From NCBI GenBank assembly GCA_013002925.1, contig JABDLQ010000184.1:1-43889 (forward strand): 43,889 bases of DNA, read 5' to 3'. Position numbers and translations under genes: made by a program. Source of the DNA: Gammaproteobacteria bacterium. GTDB taxonomy: Bacteria; Pseudomonadota; Gammaproteobacteria; Steroidobacterales; SZUA-146. Of this stretch, positions 33,491-42,769 are shown piece by piece. Under the pieces are notes generated by a model. It was not told where the DNA came from. It searched no databases and worked only from the letters and a program-made list of their open reading frames with translations. How positions within the stretch are numbered: position 1 is the first letter of the stretch; each line of letters begins with the position of its first letter.

Positions 33491-34384
33491 GTGAGCACAT
33501 TTGACCAGCAGTTAGAGAAAGTAAAAACCCAGGATGGATTTATCGCCGCACTGGATCAAAGTGGTGGCAGTACTCCCAAAGCGCTGCGACTTTATGGCAT
33601 CGGCGAAGACCAGTACTCGAATGACGAAGAAATGTTTGGCGTGGTGCACCAGATGCGCACGCGTATCATGACCAGCCCGAGCTTTGGTGGCAACCGCATT
33701 CTCGGCGCTATTTTGTTTGAGAACACCATGGACCGGGAAGTGGATGGAAAGCCCACTGCGCAGTATCTGTGGGAAGTTAAAAATGTTGTTCCCTTTTTGA
33801 AAGTGGATAAAGGCCTGGCCGATGCAGACCAGGGTGTGCAGCTCATGAAGCCGATACCGGATCTGGATGCCTTACTGAAAAAAGCCAAGTCCAAAGGTGT
33901 ATTCGGCACGAAGATGCGGTCAGTGATAAAAGAGGCAGATGCTGCGGGGATCAAGGCCATTGTTGCTCAGCAATTTGAAATTGGCCGGCAAATCTGTGCG
34001 GCCGGCCTGGTGCCCATCATCGAACCGGAAGTCGATATCCATTGCCCGCAAAAACGTGAAGCCGAGGCGTTGCTGAAAACCGAAATTCTTGGTGAGCTGG
34101 ACGCACTCGACGCACAGCAGCTGGTGATGCTGAAGCTGACGTTGCCCGAGGAACAGGATTTATACGAAGACTGTATAAAACACGCAAATGTCGTGCGGGT
34201 TGTTGCGCTGTCCGGCGGCTATAGCCGCACGGAAGCAAACGATCGACTGGCCAAAAACCACGGCATGGTTGCAAGTTTCTCCCGGGCACTGTCCGAAGGT
34301 TTGTCTGCGGCACAAAGTGATGCGGATTTTAATGCGATGCTCGATCAGTCGATCGAGAGCATTTTTCAGGCTTCGAAAACCTGA
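33491..34384 (+). CDS. fda: Class I fructose-bisphosphate aldolase
   Basis: 297 residues from the GTG at 33491, preceded by GAGGA 6-7 nt upstream; an ATG at 33479 in frame overlaps that site. It reversibly splits fructose-1,6-bisphosphate into DHAP and glyceraldehyde-3-phosphate in glycolysis and gluconeogenesis. It matches the Staphylococcus-type class I enzyme: GFIAALDQSGGSTPKALR, YSNDEEMFGVVHQMRTRI, TSPSFGGNRILGAILFE, VVPFLKVDKGL and VPIIEPEVDIH. The Schiff-base Lys is K215 in VMLKLTLPE, followed by NVVRVVALSGGYSR. Lack of zinc ligands separates it from class II enzymes. It is a single-gene unit closed by a strong terminator. Confidence 0.93.
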   Translation: MSTFDQQLEKVKTQDGFIAALDQSGGSTPKALRLYGIGEDQYSNDEEMFGVVHQMRTRIMTSPSFGGNRILGAILFENTMDREVDGKPTAQYLWEVKNVVPFLKVDKGLADADQGVQLMKPIPDLDALLKKAKSKGVFGTKMRSVIKEADAAGIKAIVAQQFEIGRQICAAGLVPIIEPEVDIHCPQKREAEALLKTEILGELDALDAQQLVMLKLTLPEEQDLYEDCIKHANVVRVVALSGGYSRTEANDRLAKNHGMVASFSRALSEGLSAAQSDADFNAMLDQSIESIFQASKT

Positions 34385-34416
34385 CGATCGCCAGCTCTAC
34401 AGAAAGACCCGTCAAG

Positions 34417-34443
34417 AAAACCCGCCGCATGGCGGGTTTTTTT
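34417..34443. terminator. Bidirectional rho-independent terminator of fda and the AAA ATPase gene
   Basis: The perfect stem CCCGCC (34421-34426), loop GCAT, GGCGGG (34431-34436) is flanked by AAAA before and TTTTTTT after on the plus strand. On the minus strand the same stem is followed by TTTTCTT directly after the stop of the AAA gene. It therefore serves both convergent genes. Confidence 0.9.
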
Positions 34444-35926
34444 ATTCCACCGGCACAGCACGATCCCGAGCCCACCTCCGCAGCTGTGAGATTTTCTCAG
34501 CCATCGTGACTGACAAAGGATAGGTGCTGCGGATTTCAGCCACCAGATGCTTGTCGCTCACCGTTTCATCCTGGGCATGGGCTGCATACATGGCTGCCAC
34601 AATCGCCTGTTCCAGCTCAGCGCCTGAGAAGCCATCGCAAAGTTGTGCCAGGCGGGGAACATCAAACTGCCGGTCATCCAGATCACGTGACTGCAAATGT
34701 ACTCGCAGAATTTCCTCGCGCGTGCCCGCTTCGGGCAGATCTACAAAGAAAATTTCATCAAAACGCCCCTTGCGCATCAATTCAGGAGGCAGCTCGCTGA
34801 CATCATTCGCCGTGGCAACCACGAAGACCGCCTCCTTTTTCTCCGCCATCCAGGTCAGAAACGTGCCAAGTATGCGCTGGGATGTACCCGAAGAATCCGT
34901 ACCACCGGCTACCGATTTTTCAATTTCGTCGATCCACAACACGCACGGCGACATGACCTCTGCAGTCTCCAGTGCGGAGCGCAGATTGCGCTCGGATTCG
35001 CCATGATATTTGTTAAACAGGCGACCGAAGTCAAGCCGCAACAATGGCGCACCAAATATGCCGGCGACAGCTTTTGCTGCAAGACTCTTACCGCATCCCT
35101 GCACGCCCAGTAACAACACGCCCTTGGGGTGCTGCAGTTGATCTGCCGCTCCCCTGAATGCGTCACGCCTGTGGCTTAACCACTCTTTCAGCCGCTCTTG
35201 CCCACCAACATCCGAGAAGCGTGCCGTATCGTATTCATACGTCAACACTCCCTCGCGATTCAGCAATTGATATTTTGACTGCATGACGATATCCACATCA
35301 CTTTTTGAAATCGCCCCATCCTGATAAATTGCATTACGTGCCAGCCGGCGTGTGTCACCGTGCGTGAGACCGGCAAGGTTACGCACCAGCAACTTCAGCG
35401 CCTTGGAATCTACCTGCAATGACGCGCCCGGATGATCTGTCGCCCACTCCCGCGCTACCTCGCGAATAATTTTGGCGCGCTCGCGCGCGTCCGGCAGCGC
35501 CATTTCAAATGACACGCAAAAATGTTCGAGTTCCGGCGGGATGTCCAGCTTGTGGCTCAACAACACGACGGTGCGCTCGACTTCACCGCTTGCTATTGCA
35601 ATGTCCTTGAGCAAGCGCACGTGCAGTGGATCCTGCAAATAGGGATGGAAATCGAGTAGCACAAATATGCCACGCTGCCGCGAGCTGCGTATGTGTTTGA
35701 GTACCTCTTCCGGATCCGTCGTTTCTTCCTGAGGGACCAGTTCGATATCCAGGCGCTGCAGACCGTCCGTGATCGTCCAGCGAAACAGCGGCATATGATG
35801 TTTTGCCCCCAGCGCAAATGATTCTTTTACCATCAGGCTCAGCAACTGGGGCTCATCGTTGGATTCAATCGCAACGATCGGCGTGTGGGAACGCAACACC
35901 AGCTTCAAGTCCTGGCCTGAATCCAT
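34442..35926 (-). CDS. AAA+ ATPase of the Ycf46 type
   Basis: 494 residues from the ATG at 35924-35926, which has AAGG 8 nt upstream; the in-frame ATG at 36004 adds 26 residues without homology-like character. An N-terminal alpha/beta domain (LVLRSHTPIVAIESND, RGIFVLLDFHPYLQDP) precedes a C-terminal AAA module: DVGGQERLKEWLSHR, Walker A GVQGCGKS (274-281), Walker B VLWIDEIEKS (about 329-338), then ATANDVSELPPELMRKGRFDE (sensor 1 and arginine region). Ycf46-like proteins are best known from cyanobacteria and plastids, where they are linked to inorganic-carbon use. In proteobacteria the role is unclear. It lies 43 bp downstream of gcdH on the same strand. Confidence 0.85.
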   Translation of the reverse strand: MDSGQDLKLVLRSHTPIVAIESNDEPQLLSLMVKESFALGAKHHMPLFRWTITDGLQRLDIELVPQEETTDPEEVLKHIRSSRQRGIFVLLDFHPYLQDPLHVRLLKDIAIASGEVERTVVLLSHKLDIPPELEHFCVSFEMALPDARERAKIIREVAREWATDHPGASLQVDSKALKLLVRNLAGLTHGDTRRLARNAIYQDGAISKSDVDIVMQSKYQLLNREGVLTYEYDTARFSDVGGQERLKEWLSHRRDAFRGAADQLQHPKGVLLLGVQGCGKSLAAKAVAGIFGAPLLRLDFGRLFNKYHGESERNLRSALETAEVMSPCVLWIDEIEKSVAGGTDSSGTSQRILGTFLTWMAEKKEAVFVVATANDVSELPPELMRKGRFDEIFFVDLPEAGTREEILRVHLQSRDLDDRQFDVPRLAQLCDGFSGAELEQAIVAAMYAAHAQDETVSDKHLVAEIRSTYPLSVTMAEKISQLRRWARDRAVPVE

Positions 35927-35969
35927 CCTGTTTGCCTTCGTTAAGGTATGAAAAAGAGCATGTGCCGTG

Positions 35970-37157
35970 CTACCGGGAAAACGCCTGCAGTCCGGTTTGT
36001 GCACGGCCGAGTATCAGGGCATGAATATCATGGGTGCCCTCATAAGTATTGACAGCCTCCAGATTCATCATATGGCGAATCACATGATACTCGTCCGCAA
36101 TCCCGTTGCCTCCGTGCATGTCTCTGGCGGCACGCGCGATCTCAAGCGCTTTGCCACAGCTATTGCGTTTGATCAGTGAGATTGCCGTCGGGTTAAGCCG
36201 GTTCTTGTCCATCAGACGACCTGCCTGCAGACAAGCGTGCAGACCGAGCGTAATTTCCGTCTGCATATCCGCCAGCTTTTTTTGTACCAGTTGCGTTGCT
36301 GCCAGCGGCCGGTCAAATTGCTTCCGCTCCAGAGTGTACTGGCGCGCTGCGTGCCAGCAAAACTCGGCAGCACCCAATGCACCCCAGGCGATCCCGTACC
36401 GGGCTTTGTTCAGACAGCCGAACGGACCTGCCAATCCGCGCGCATTGGGTAACAGGTTAGCCGCAGGCACAAACACCTCATCCATGACGATTTCACCGGT
36501 AACCGATGCCCGCAGTGAAAACTTGCCTTCAATTTTTGGAGCGCTCAGCCCCTGCATTTCTTTCTCAAGAATAAAGCCCCGGATCTCCTCATCATCGGTT
36601 TTTGCCCAGACGATAAACACGTCGGCTATCGGTGAGTTCGTGATCCACATTTTGGACCCGCTGAGCGAATACCCGTCTGACACACTACGCGCCCGCGTTT
36701 GCATTCCTGCCGGATCCGAGCCGGCATCCGGTTCCGTCAGGCCAAAACACCCCACCCATTCGCCGGTTGCCAGCCTGGGCAGATATTTCTCCCGTTGTTC
36801 GGCACTGCCGTACTCGTGGATCGGATGCATCACCAAAGAGGATTGCACGCTCATGGCGGACCGATACCCTGAATCCACGCGCTCTACTTCCCGGGCAATC
36901 AGGCCATAGCTGACGTAGTTGAGGCCAGCGCAGCCATAACCATCAATCGTTGCACCCAGCATCCCCAGTTCGCCCAGTTCAAACATAATGTCGCGATCAA
37001 ACTCTTCATGACGATGAGCCTGCAGGACGCGTGGCAGCAGTTTACTTTGACAGTAATCCCGCGCGCTCTCAGCCACCAGAGCCTCGTCAGCATCCAGATT
37101 GTCCTGCAAACTGAGCGGATCCATCCAGTCAAAAGGTGGGGGTGAACTGCTGTTCAT
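35970..37157 (-). CDS. gcdH: Glutaryl-CoA dehydrogenase
   Basis: 395 residues. This acyl-CoA dehydrogenase family flavoenzyme oxidises and decarboxylates glutaryl-CoA to crotonyl-CoA in lysine, tryptophan and aromatic degradation. The FAD/substrate signatures are GCFGLTEPDAGSDP (136-149) and KMWITNSPIADVFIVWAK. The catalytic base is Glu373 in NTYEGTHDIHALILGRAQTG, the family-typical C-terminus. The segment YRSAMSVQSSLVMHPI, with Arg99 in the position that binds the glutaryl carboxylate in the human enzyme, favours glutaryl-CoA over plain acyl-CoA. The length is standard. The region 37158-37414 upstream holds its promoter, not resolved here. No CoA-transferase or LysR regulator is adjacent. 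Confidence 0.92.
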   Translation of the reverse strand: MNSSSPPPFDWMDPLSLQDNLDADEALVAESARDYCQSKLLPRVLQAHRHEEFDRDIMFELGELGMLGATIDGYGCAGLNYVSYGLIAREVERVDSGYRSAMSVQSSLVMHPIHEYGSAEQREKYLPRLATGEWVGCFGLTEPDAGSDPAGMQTRARSVSDGYSLSGSKMWITNSPIADVFIVWAKTDDEEIRGFILEKEMQGLSAPKIEGKFSLRASVTGEIVMDEVFVPAANLLPNARGLAGPFGCLNKARYGIAWGALGAAEFCWHAARQYTLERKQFDRPLAATQLVQKKLADMQTEITLGLHACLQAGRLMDKNRLNPTAISLIKRNSCGKALEIARAARDMHGGNGIADEYHVIRHMMNLEAVNTYEGTHDIHALILGRAQTGLQAFSR

Positions 37158-37414
37158 AGCTGTGCTCCTGCCAAACCCCGGGCAATATAGTCTGCCTCAC
37201 CGCAACCTGCCCGGGCATTACGATGAAAATCAGCGCCATCCGCCCCCGCTCTCGTGTCCGGAGTGCGGGGCAACAGCAATGTCACCACGGGACAGCGATC
37301 ATGTCGCTGCAAAGGTTCGCAATTTTAACAGTCCGCCCGCCAATACGGAACTACCGGCAAACCGGCTTGCCCTGATCGGGTCAGCACGTTTTGAGCCAGA
37401 GTCTGGTGCAATGC

Positions 37415-37966
37415 TTACTGAATCAGCGTAAGGAACTCATGCCGGGTCTTGTGACTTTCCCGCAGGGAGCCTAACAGGGCCGATGTACGCATCATCGAAC
37501 GTTGTTTCTCGACGCCCCGCATCATCATGCACATGTGCTGGGCTTCAACGACAACGCCCACACCAGCTGCCTCGGTAACCGTCTGAACAGCGTTGGCAAT
37601 CTGCAATGTCAGGCTTTCCTGAATCTGGAAGCGTCTGGCGTACATTTCCACGATCCGGGCAAATTTGGACAACCCCAGGACTTTGCCTTTGGGTACATAG
37701 CCGATATGGCACACACCATGAAATGGCAGCAGATGGTGTTCGCAGAGTGAGTAAAATTCAATGTTTCGCACCATCACCATCTCGTCGGTGTCAGAGGTGA
37801 AAACTGCATTGTTGACCAGGTCTTCTACATCCTCCCGGTACCCTTTCGTCAGGTATTCCATCGCCTTGGCGGCTCGCTTTGGAGTATTTTCCAACCCTTC
37901 CCGCGACGGGTCTTCACCGAGCGCCTGGATTATTTCCCGATAGTGCTCTGCAATTTTTGAACTCAT
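37415..37966 (-). CDS. folE: GTP cyclohydrolase I
   Basis: 183 residues. It converts GTP to 7,8-dihydroneopterin triphosphate, the first step of tetrahydrofolate synthesis. Zinc ligands: Cys75 and His78 in SLCEHHLLPF, and Cys146 in QHMCMMMRG. Other hallmarks are TPKRAAKAMEYLTKGY, VLGLSKFARIV, QIQESLTLQIANAV and RTSALLG. The length fits the shorter bacterial form (B. subtilis about 190; E. coli 222). It is a stand-alone gene; no riboswitch was recognised upstream. The 257 bp downstream to gcdH contain no further gene. Confidence 0.95.
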   Translation of the reverse strand: MSSKIAEHYREIIQALGEDPSREGLENTPKRAAKAMEYLTKGYREDVEDLVNNAVFTSDTDEMVMVRNIEFYSLCEHHLLPFHGVCHIGYVPKGKVLGLSKFARIVEMYARRFQIQESLTLQIANAVQTVTEAAGVGVVVEAQHMCMMMRGVEKQRSMMRTSALLGSLRESHKTRHEFLTLIQ

Positions 37967-38177
37967 AGATTAGTGATCTCTGTCAGCGTGAATTCCAGCG
38001 CGGCTGCTTACTGCCAGCCTGGCAAAAAGTCGTACACGTGCGGGGCCGAGTATAGCGGTTTTGCCACGCCTTGCGAAAACCAATTGCAGCAAAACGCTGA
38101 TGGCGTGAAAATTTACTGTCCCGCACGCACATAGCTGCCCGGGTGCGCTACACTCACCCGGTTTTCACTATAAAAAA

Positions 38178-39224
38178 ATGATTATGCAACTCGGTCTGAC
38201 CTCAATTTTCAGATTTCTGGATGCGGCGCCGTCAGACACTCTGGTCCTGGCGACTATCATCAAGACCACTGGCGCCAGTTACCGTAAAGCGGGCGCCATG
38301 ATGCTGATAGACGAGCAACTGCGGTCCTCGGGGCTGATCAGCGGCGGTTGTCTGGAAGATGACCTCAAAGCACATGCACGCAGCGTGTTCGAGACGGGTA
38401 ACGCCAAAACCGTGCTCTATGATCTGAGCACCGGAGACGACGCGACACTATGGGGTTTGGGACTGGGTTGCGGCGGCGAAATCACTATTTTAATGGAACG
38501 CATCAGCCCGACGAATCACTATGGCGGACTTGCCGCCCTTCGCACTCACTGGCAAAACGGTGTCTCCTGCGGCCTGGTGAAAATTGTTGCCCACGCCGAT
38601 GATGAGCAAGTCGGTCATTTTGCAGTTTGCCTTCCCGGTCAACGCGTCGCTTCGGAATTTGGCATGGGTCGATTCGAGATGTCTGACCGCGCCGTGACCG
38701 CGGCAACCTCCGTGGCGCAGATTCTGGCCACTCCTGTCAGTCCGGCCAATCGACTGCTGGTTTGCGGTGGCGGTCCGGACGCCATTCCACTTGTGCATTT
38801 CGCCAGCCAGCTATTCTGGTCAGTCACCGTGGCCGACCACCGTCCCGCCTACCTTACGGCTGAAAATTTCCCCGGGGCGGAGTCTTTGATGTGCAGCGAA
38901 CCCGCCAGCACACCGCGATCCGTTTTTGAGCATTTGCATGGTGCAGTCATCATGACGCATAACGTTACCCGCGACGTTGAGTGGCTGAAAATTCTCGTCG
39001 AACTCGATTTGCCGTATCTGGGTATACTGGGTCCGGTCGCGCGTCGCGACGCGTTGCTCGAACTGTCCGGAATCGATCAGAAGACCCGGCTGTACGGTCC
39101 GGCCGGACTGGATCTTGGTGCCGTATTACCCGAGGAGATTGCGCTGTCCATCATGAGTGAAATTCACGCCGTCATCAATGGGCGCCCGGGCTCATCCCTG
39201 GCCCTGATGCGGAACAGCACCTGA
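38178..39224 (+). CDS. XdhC/CoxI family protein (molybdoenzyme maturation-type)
   Basis: 348 residues; the ATG at 38178 is followed by a second in-frame ATG at 38184, and neither has a strong ribosome-binding site. The N-terminal XdhC/CoxI domain reads IIKTTGASYRKAGAMMLI and SSGLISGGCLEDDLKAHARS (conserved Cys in SGGC), then GLGLGCGGEITILME. The C-terminal Rossmann domain has LLVCGGGPDAIPLVHFASQL, VADHRPAYL, GAVIMTHNVTRDVEWLKIL and LPYLGILGPVARRD. XdhC proteins bind the molybdenum cofactor and insert it into xanthine-dehydrogenase-type enzymes. No molybdenum hydroxylase gene is nearby, so the partner is elsewhere. Confidence 0.88.
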   Translation: MIMQLGLTSIFRFLDAAPSDTLVLATIIKTTGASYRKAGAMMLIDEQLRSSGLISGGCLEDDLKAHARSVFETGNAKTVLYDLSTGDDATLWGLGLGCGGEITILMERISPTNHYGGLAALRTHWQNGVSCGLVKIVAHADDEQVGHFAVCLPGQRVASEFGMGRFEMSDRAVTAATSVAQILATPVSPANRLLVCGGGPDAIPLVHFASQLFWSVTVADHRPAYLTAENFPGAESLMCSEPASTPRSVFEHLHGAVIMTHNVTRDVEWLKILVELDLPYLGILGPVARRDALLELSGIDQKTRLYGPAGLDLGAVLPEEIALSIMSEIHAVINGRPGSSLALMRNST

Positions 39225-39250
39225 TCAGGCGGCAATGTAAAAATCCATTA

Positions 39251-39264
39251 ATTGTGACCACAAT
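39251..39264. promoter_or_regulatory. Operator-like palindrome upstream of the YceI gene
   Basis: A 6-bp inverted repeat ATTGTG/CACAAT with a 2-nt spacer lies 49 bp upstream of the YceI ATG (39314) and 15 bp before a -10-like TATTAT (39280-39285). Its position would overlap a -35 region, as expected for a repressor site. The cognate regulator is unknown. Confidence 0.4.
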
Positions 39265-39313
39265 AAAGTGCGCGCGTGCTATTATCGCCGGCTATTTTCA
39301 CCTGGACAAACTC

Positions 39314-40003
39314 ATGCGCCCCATCGCTATACCTGTATTCTTTTTGTTAACGACATCGCTGATTGCCTGCAATCCGGATGAAGACGTTTCCAGGCTTGAC
39401 GCATCAGACATTGAAGCCGCAGGCTCTACCGCTGCTGAACTTGCAGCGACAACTGAGATTTCTGAACTCAGCAAGGTGCCGTCAGGCTCTTACACAATCG
39501 ATAAAAAACACGCGTATATCAGTTTTTCCTATCTGCACAAAGGATTGTCCAGACCAGTGGTCGGGTTTCGCTCGTTCGATGTGGAGATGGAACTGGACAC
39601 CCGAGCGCCACAAAACAGCATGATCAAAGTGGTTATCGATGCGGCAAGTATTGATTCACGGGTGTCAGAGTTTGACGAACATCTTCGGGATGACAAGCTG
39701 TTCGACGTTGCCAATTATCCAAACATTACCTTTACATCGACGAACATCCGGTTGACCGGGGTGAACGGCATGGAGGTGACCGGTGATCTTACGATGAAAG
39801 GCGTGACCCGGCCTGTCACCCTTGATACCAGCATCAACAAGGCGATGATTGATCCGCGTAAAAACCTGGCAATTATCGGGGTTTCAGCGACCACAACGAT
39901 TAAACGTTCGGACTGGAATCTTGGCTATGCCGTGCCGGTCGTTGGCGATGCCGTGACCATAAATATTGAGTTGGAGATGCCCCAGGTTCCATCTGAGGAC
40001 TAA
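39314..40003 (+). CDS. YceI-family lipoprotein (lipid-binding)
   Basis: 229 residues from the ATG at 39314, where the lipoprotein signal MRPIAIPVFFLLTTSLIAC begins (lipobox L-I-A-C, Cys19); an in-frame start at 39254 would put 20 residues before it. A linker of about 45 residues precedes the YceI beta-barrel: GSYTIDKKHAYISFSYLHKG, VVGFRSFDVEMELD, KVVIDAASIDSRVSEFDEHL, DKLFDVANYPNITFTST, GDLTMKGVTRPVTLDT and IKRSDWNLGYAVPVVGDAV. YceI folds bind isoprenoid or polyprenyl-type lipids in the periplasm; the ligand here is unknown. It converges on prpD across a hairpin. Confidence 0.88.
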   Translation: MRPIAIPVFFLLTTSLIACNPDEDVSRLDASDIEAAGSTAAELAATTEISELSKVPSGSYTIDKKHAYISFSYLHKGLSRPVVGFRSFDVEMELDTRAPQNSMIKVVIDAASIDSRVSEFDEHLRDDKLFDVANYPNITFTSTNIRLTGVNGMEVTGDLTMKGVTRPVTLDTSINKAMIDPRKNLAIIGVSATTTIKRSDWNLGYAVPVVGDAVTINIELEMPQVPSED

Positions 40004-40066
40004 TCCGGCACCATGCCTTTTTCCAAGGCCGAGCATTGGACCGGCGACAGCTAACAGACTGCCACT

Positions 40067-40094
40067 GGTCCGGAGTCGGTAAATCCTCCGGACC
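40067..40094. terminator. Stable hairpin between the convergent yceI-like and prpD genes
   Basis: A perfect 9-bp stem GGTCCGGAG (40067-40075), 10-nt loop, CTCCGGACC (40086-40094). There is no T-run on either strand, so it is not a classic intrinsic terminator. It may stabilise 3' ends or stop both transcripts with Rho. A nearby GGACC at 40038-40042 could pair with GGTCC in an alternative fold. Confidence 0.5.
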
Positions 40095-40100
40095 CTGCAT

Positions 40101-41585
40101 TCAGATAACCAGCAAATCCATAAAATCGATGACACTGGTTTCCTGCAGTTGCCCTGCGTTTTTGCACAGCGCATAGATAGACTCACTACGCGCTGCCGGA
40201 AATCGGGTGGCCAGATTACGACGGAACTTCTGCTCCAGTACCGGGATGCCTTCCGCGCGGCGGCGGCGATGTCCCAGCGGGTATTCAATGGCAATTTTTT
40301 CGGTGCTGCTGCCATCACTGAAAAACACCTGCATGGCGTTGGCAATGGAGCGTTTGTCCGGATCATGATAATCCTTACTGTACTGCCGGTTTTCCGAGAT
40401 TTGCATCTTTGCACGCAACTCGTCGATCTGTGGTTGCGCCGCATGAAACTCGTCTTCGTAATGCTCTGCCACCAAATCGCCAAACAATAGCGGTACTGCC
40501 GCCATGTACTGTAGGCAGTGATCGCGATCGGCCGGATTGGCCAGCGGCCCTTCCTTCGAAATAATGCGAATTGCCGACTCGTGGGTTTCAATCACAATTT
40601 TTTCAATTTCCGCGATTCGGTCTTTAACCTGCGGATGAAGACGCACGGCTGCCTCACAGGCCGTTTGTGAATGAAATTCGGCAGGGAAGCTGATTTTGAA
40701 CAATACGTTTTCCATGACGTAGGTTCCGTAGTCACGCTGAAATCGGAACACGCGATCTTGTTCCGGCTTGAGCGCCAGATCAGCATTGGTGTGGCTAAAC
40801 GACACATCGTAAAACCCCCACTGTGGCGCCGTGAGCACTCCCGGTATACCCATTTCGCCGCGCAGGGACATGTCCGCCAGTCGCACCGCGCGCGATGTCG
40901 CGTCTCCGGCAGCCCATGACTTGCGCGAACCTGCATTGGGTGCATGACGGTAAGTGCGCAACGCGGAGCCATCTACCCAGGCTTGTGAAACGGCCGCCAT
41001 GATCTGCTCGCGAGTGCCGCCCATCATTTGTGTCACCACCGCCGCAGACGCGACTCGCACAAGCAGAACATGACACAAACCAACCCGGTTAAAACTGTTT
41101 TCAAGTGCCAGAACTCCCTGAATCTCATGCGCCTTTACCATCGCCTCCAGCACATCCTTCATCGTCAGTGCGGCCTGTCCATTTGCTACACGGACTTTGG
41201 ACAGATGATCAGCCACAGCCAGAATTCCGCCCAGATTATCTGACGGGTGACCCCACTCAGCTGCCAGCCAGGTGTCATTGAAATCGAGCCAGCGAATCAT
41301 ACAGCCGATATCCCATGCGGCTTTTACCGGATCGAGCTCGTACCGGGTGCCTGGCACACGTGCACCGTAGGGTACGACCGTACCTTGCACAAGAGGCCCC
41401 AGGTGCTTCGTGCATTCCGGAAAGCGCAAGGCCAAAAACCCACAGCCCAACGTATCCATGAGGCAATTGCGTGCCGTGTCCATGGCTTCATCAGAATCGA
41501 TCGTGTAATTCAGCACATAGTCGGCAATGTTTTGGATGACCTCGTCATAATCGGGACGCTCGTTCATTTCTACGTTGGCACTCAT
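40101..41585 (-). CDS. prpD: 2-methylcitrate dehydratase
   Basis: 494 residues from the ATG at 41583-41585 (CAGGAA about 6 nt upstream); an in-frame ATG at 41681 would overlap prpC and add 32 residues. MmgE/PrpD family: the N-terminus DYDEVIQNIADYVLNYTIDS is followed by NCLMDTLGCGFLALRFPECT, the signature LDFNDTWLAAEWGHPSDNLG and RTYRHAPNAGSRKSWAAGDA. It converts 2-methylcitrate to 2-methyl-cis-aconitate without an iron-sulfur cluster. It is third in the prp operon and the last gene on this strand before the hairpin. Confidence 0.94.
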   Translation of the reverse strand: MSANVEMNERPDYDEVIQNIADYVLNYTIDSDEAMDTARNCLMDTLGCGFLALRFPECTKHLGPLVQGTVVPYGARVPGTRYELDPVKAAWDIGCMIRWLDFNDTWLAAEWGHPSDNLGGILAVADHLSKVRVANGQAALTMKDVLEAMVKAHEIQGVLALENSFNRVGLCHVLLVRVASAAVVTQMMGGTREQIMAAVSQAWVDGSALRTYRHAPNAGSRKSWAAGDATSRAVRLADMSLRGEMGIPGVLTAPQWGFYDVSFSHTNADLALKPEQDRVFRFQRDYGTYVMENVLFKISFPAEFHSQTACEAAVRLHPQVKDRIAEIEKIVIETHESAIRIISKEGPLANPADRDHCLQYMAAVPLLFGDLVAEHYEDEFHAAQPQIDELRAKMQISENRQYSKDYHDPDKRSIANAMQVFFSDGSSTEKIAIEYPLGHRRRRAEGIPVLEQKFRRNLATRFPAARSESIYALCKNAGQLQETSVIDFMDLLVI

Positions 41586-41622
41586 ACTTTTTCCTGTTGT
41601 TCTGTGGTGAGAAAGGGAGAGT

Positions 41623-42750
41623 TCAGGGACGTTGTTCCATCGGTGGCACACGGCGGGGCGCCGGACCAATATACTCAGCATTGGGACGGATAATCCGATT
41701 ATCCGCGCGTTGTTCGAACACGTGAGCCGACCAGCCCGTCGTGCGCGACATCACAAAAATCGGCGTGAACAACTTGGTCGGTATTCCCATAAAATGATAG
41801 GCCGATGCGTGGAAAAAATCTGCATTACAAAACAGCTTCTTCTCCCTCCACATTACTTCCTCGCAGCGGACCGACACCGGATACAGCACCGTGTCGTTAA
41901 CTTCAGCCGCCAGTTTCTCCGACCATTTTTTTATGATCGCATTACGTGGATCCGACTCGGTATACACGGCATGCCCAAACCCCATAATCTTTTCCTTGCG
42001 TTTCAGCATCCCCATCACGGCCTGCTCGGCCTCATCCGCCGAAGACCACTGCTTTATCATATCCATGGCCGCCTCGTTGGCACCACCATGCAGCGGCCCG
42101 CGCAAGGAACCGATGGCAGCCGTAATACAGCTGTGTATGTCTGATAATGTCGATGCGCAGACTCGCGCAGTAAAGGTTGACGCATTGAATTCATGCTCGG
42201 CATATAACACGAGTGAGACCTGCATTACCTGTCGGTGTAACGCGCTGGGCGCCCGGTCATGCAATAAATGCAGGAAATGCCCCGCAATCGAATCTTCCCC
42301 GCTATCCATATCAACGCGCACGCCATCATGACTGTATCGGTACCAATAGCAAATCATCCCGGGCAGCGTCGCAATCAGGCGATCCGCCTGGTCTTTTTGC
42401 TGCTCGAAGCTGGTTTCGGTTTCCAGATTGCCGAGCATGGATACGCCGGTACGCAGAACGTCCATCGGGTGCGCTTCTTTGGGAATCAGTTCCAGTGCTT
42501 TTTTCAGCGCCGGCGGCAACGAACGCAATTCAACGAGTCGTGCACGATAGTCAGCCAATTGCCGTGCATTGGGTAATTCGCCGTTAAACAACAGATAGGC
42601 TATTTCTTCAAACTCACAGTTTTCAGCAAGGTCATCAACTTCGTAACCGTAATACGTCAGGCCTGAGTGACCCATTGCAACTGTACAAATTGCGCTTTTT
42701 CCTGCGATCTGCCCACGCAGACCAGCGCCGCCGGGGGTTTTCTCTGCCAC
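41623..42750 (-). CDS. prpC: 2-methylcitrate synthase
   Basis: 375 residues, the short citrate-synthase length typical of PrpC. It condenses propionyl-CoA with oxaloacetate. The citrate-synthase histidines and aspartate lie in EHEFNASTFTARV, GPLHGGANEAAMDMI and GFGHAVYTESDPRN. The N-terminus GLRGQIAGKSAICTVAMGHS and GLTYYGYEVDDLAENCEFEE is PrpC-typical (housekeeping GltA is about 430 residues). It sits 37 bp upstream of prpD and 19 bp downstream of prpB. Confidence 0.94.
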   Translation of the reverse strand: MAEKTPGGAGLRGQIAGKSAICTVAMGHSGLTYYGYEVDDLAENCEFEEIAYLLFNGELPNARQLADYRARLVELRSLPPALKKALELIPKEAHPMDVLRTGVSMLGNLETETSFEQQKDQADRLIATLPGMICYWYRYSHDGVRVDMDSGEDSIAGHFLHLLHDRAPSALHRQVMQVSLVLYAEHEFNASTFTARVCASTLSDIHSCITAAIGSLRGPLHGGANEAAMDMIKQWSSADEAEQAVMGMLKRKEKIMGFGHAVYTESDPRNAIIKKWSEKLAAEVNDTVLYPVSVRCEEVMWREKKLFCNADFFHASAYHFMGIPTKLFTPIFVMSRTTGWSAHVFEQRADNRIIRPNAEYIGPAPRRVPPMEQRP

Positions 42751-42769
42751 GTCAAATACTCCTGATTAA

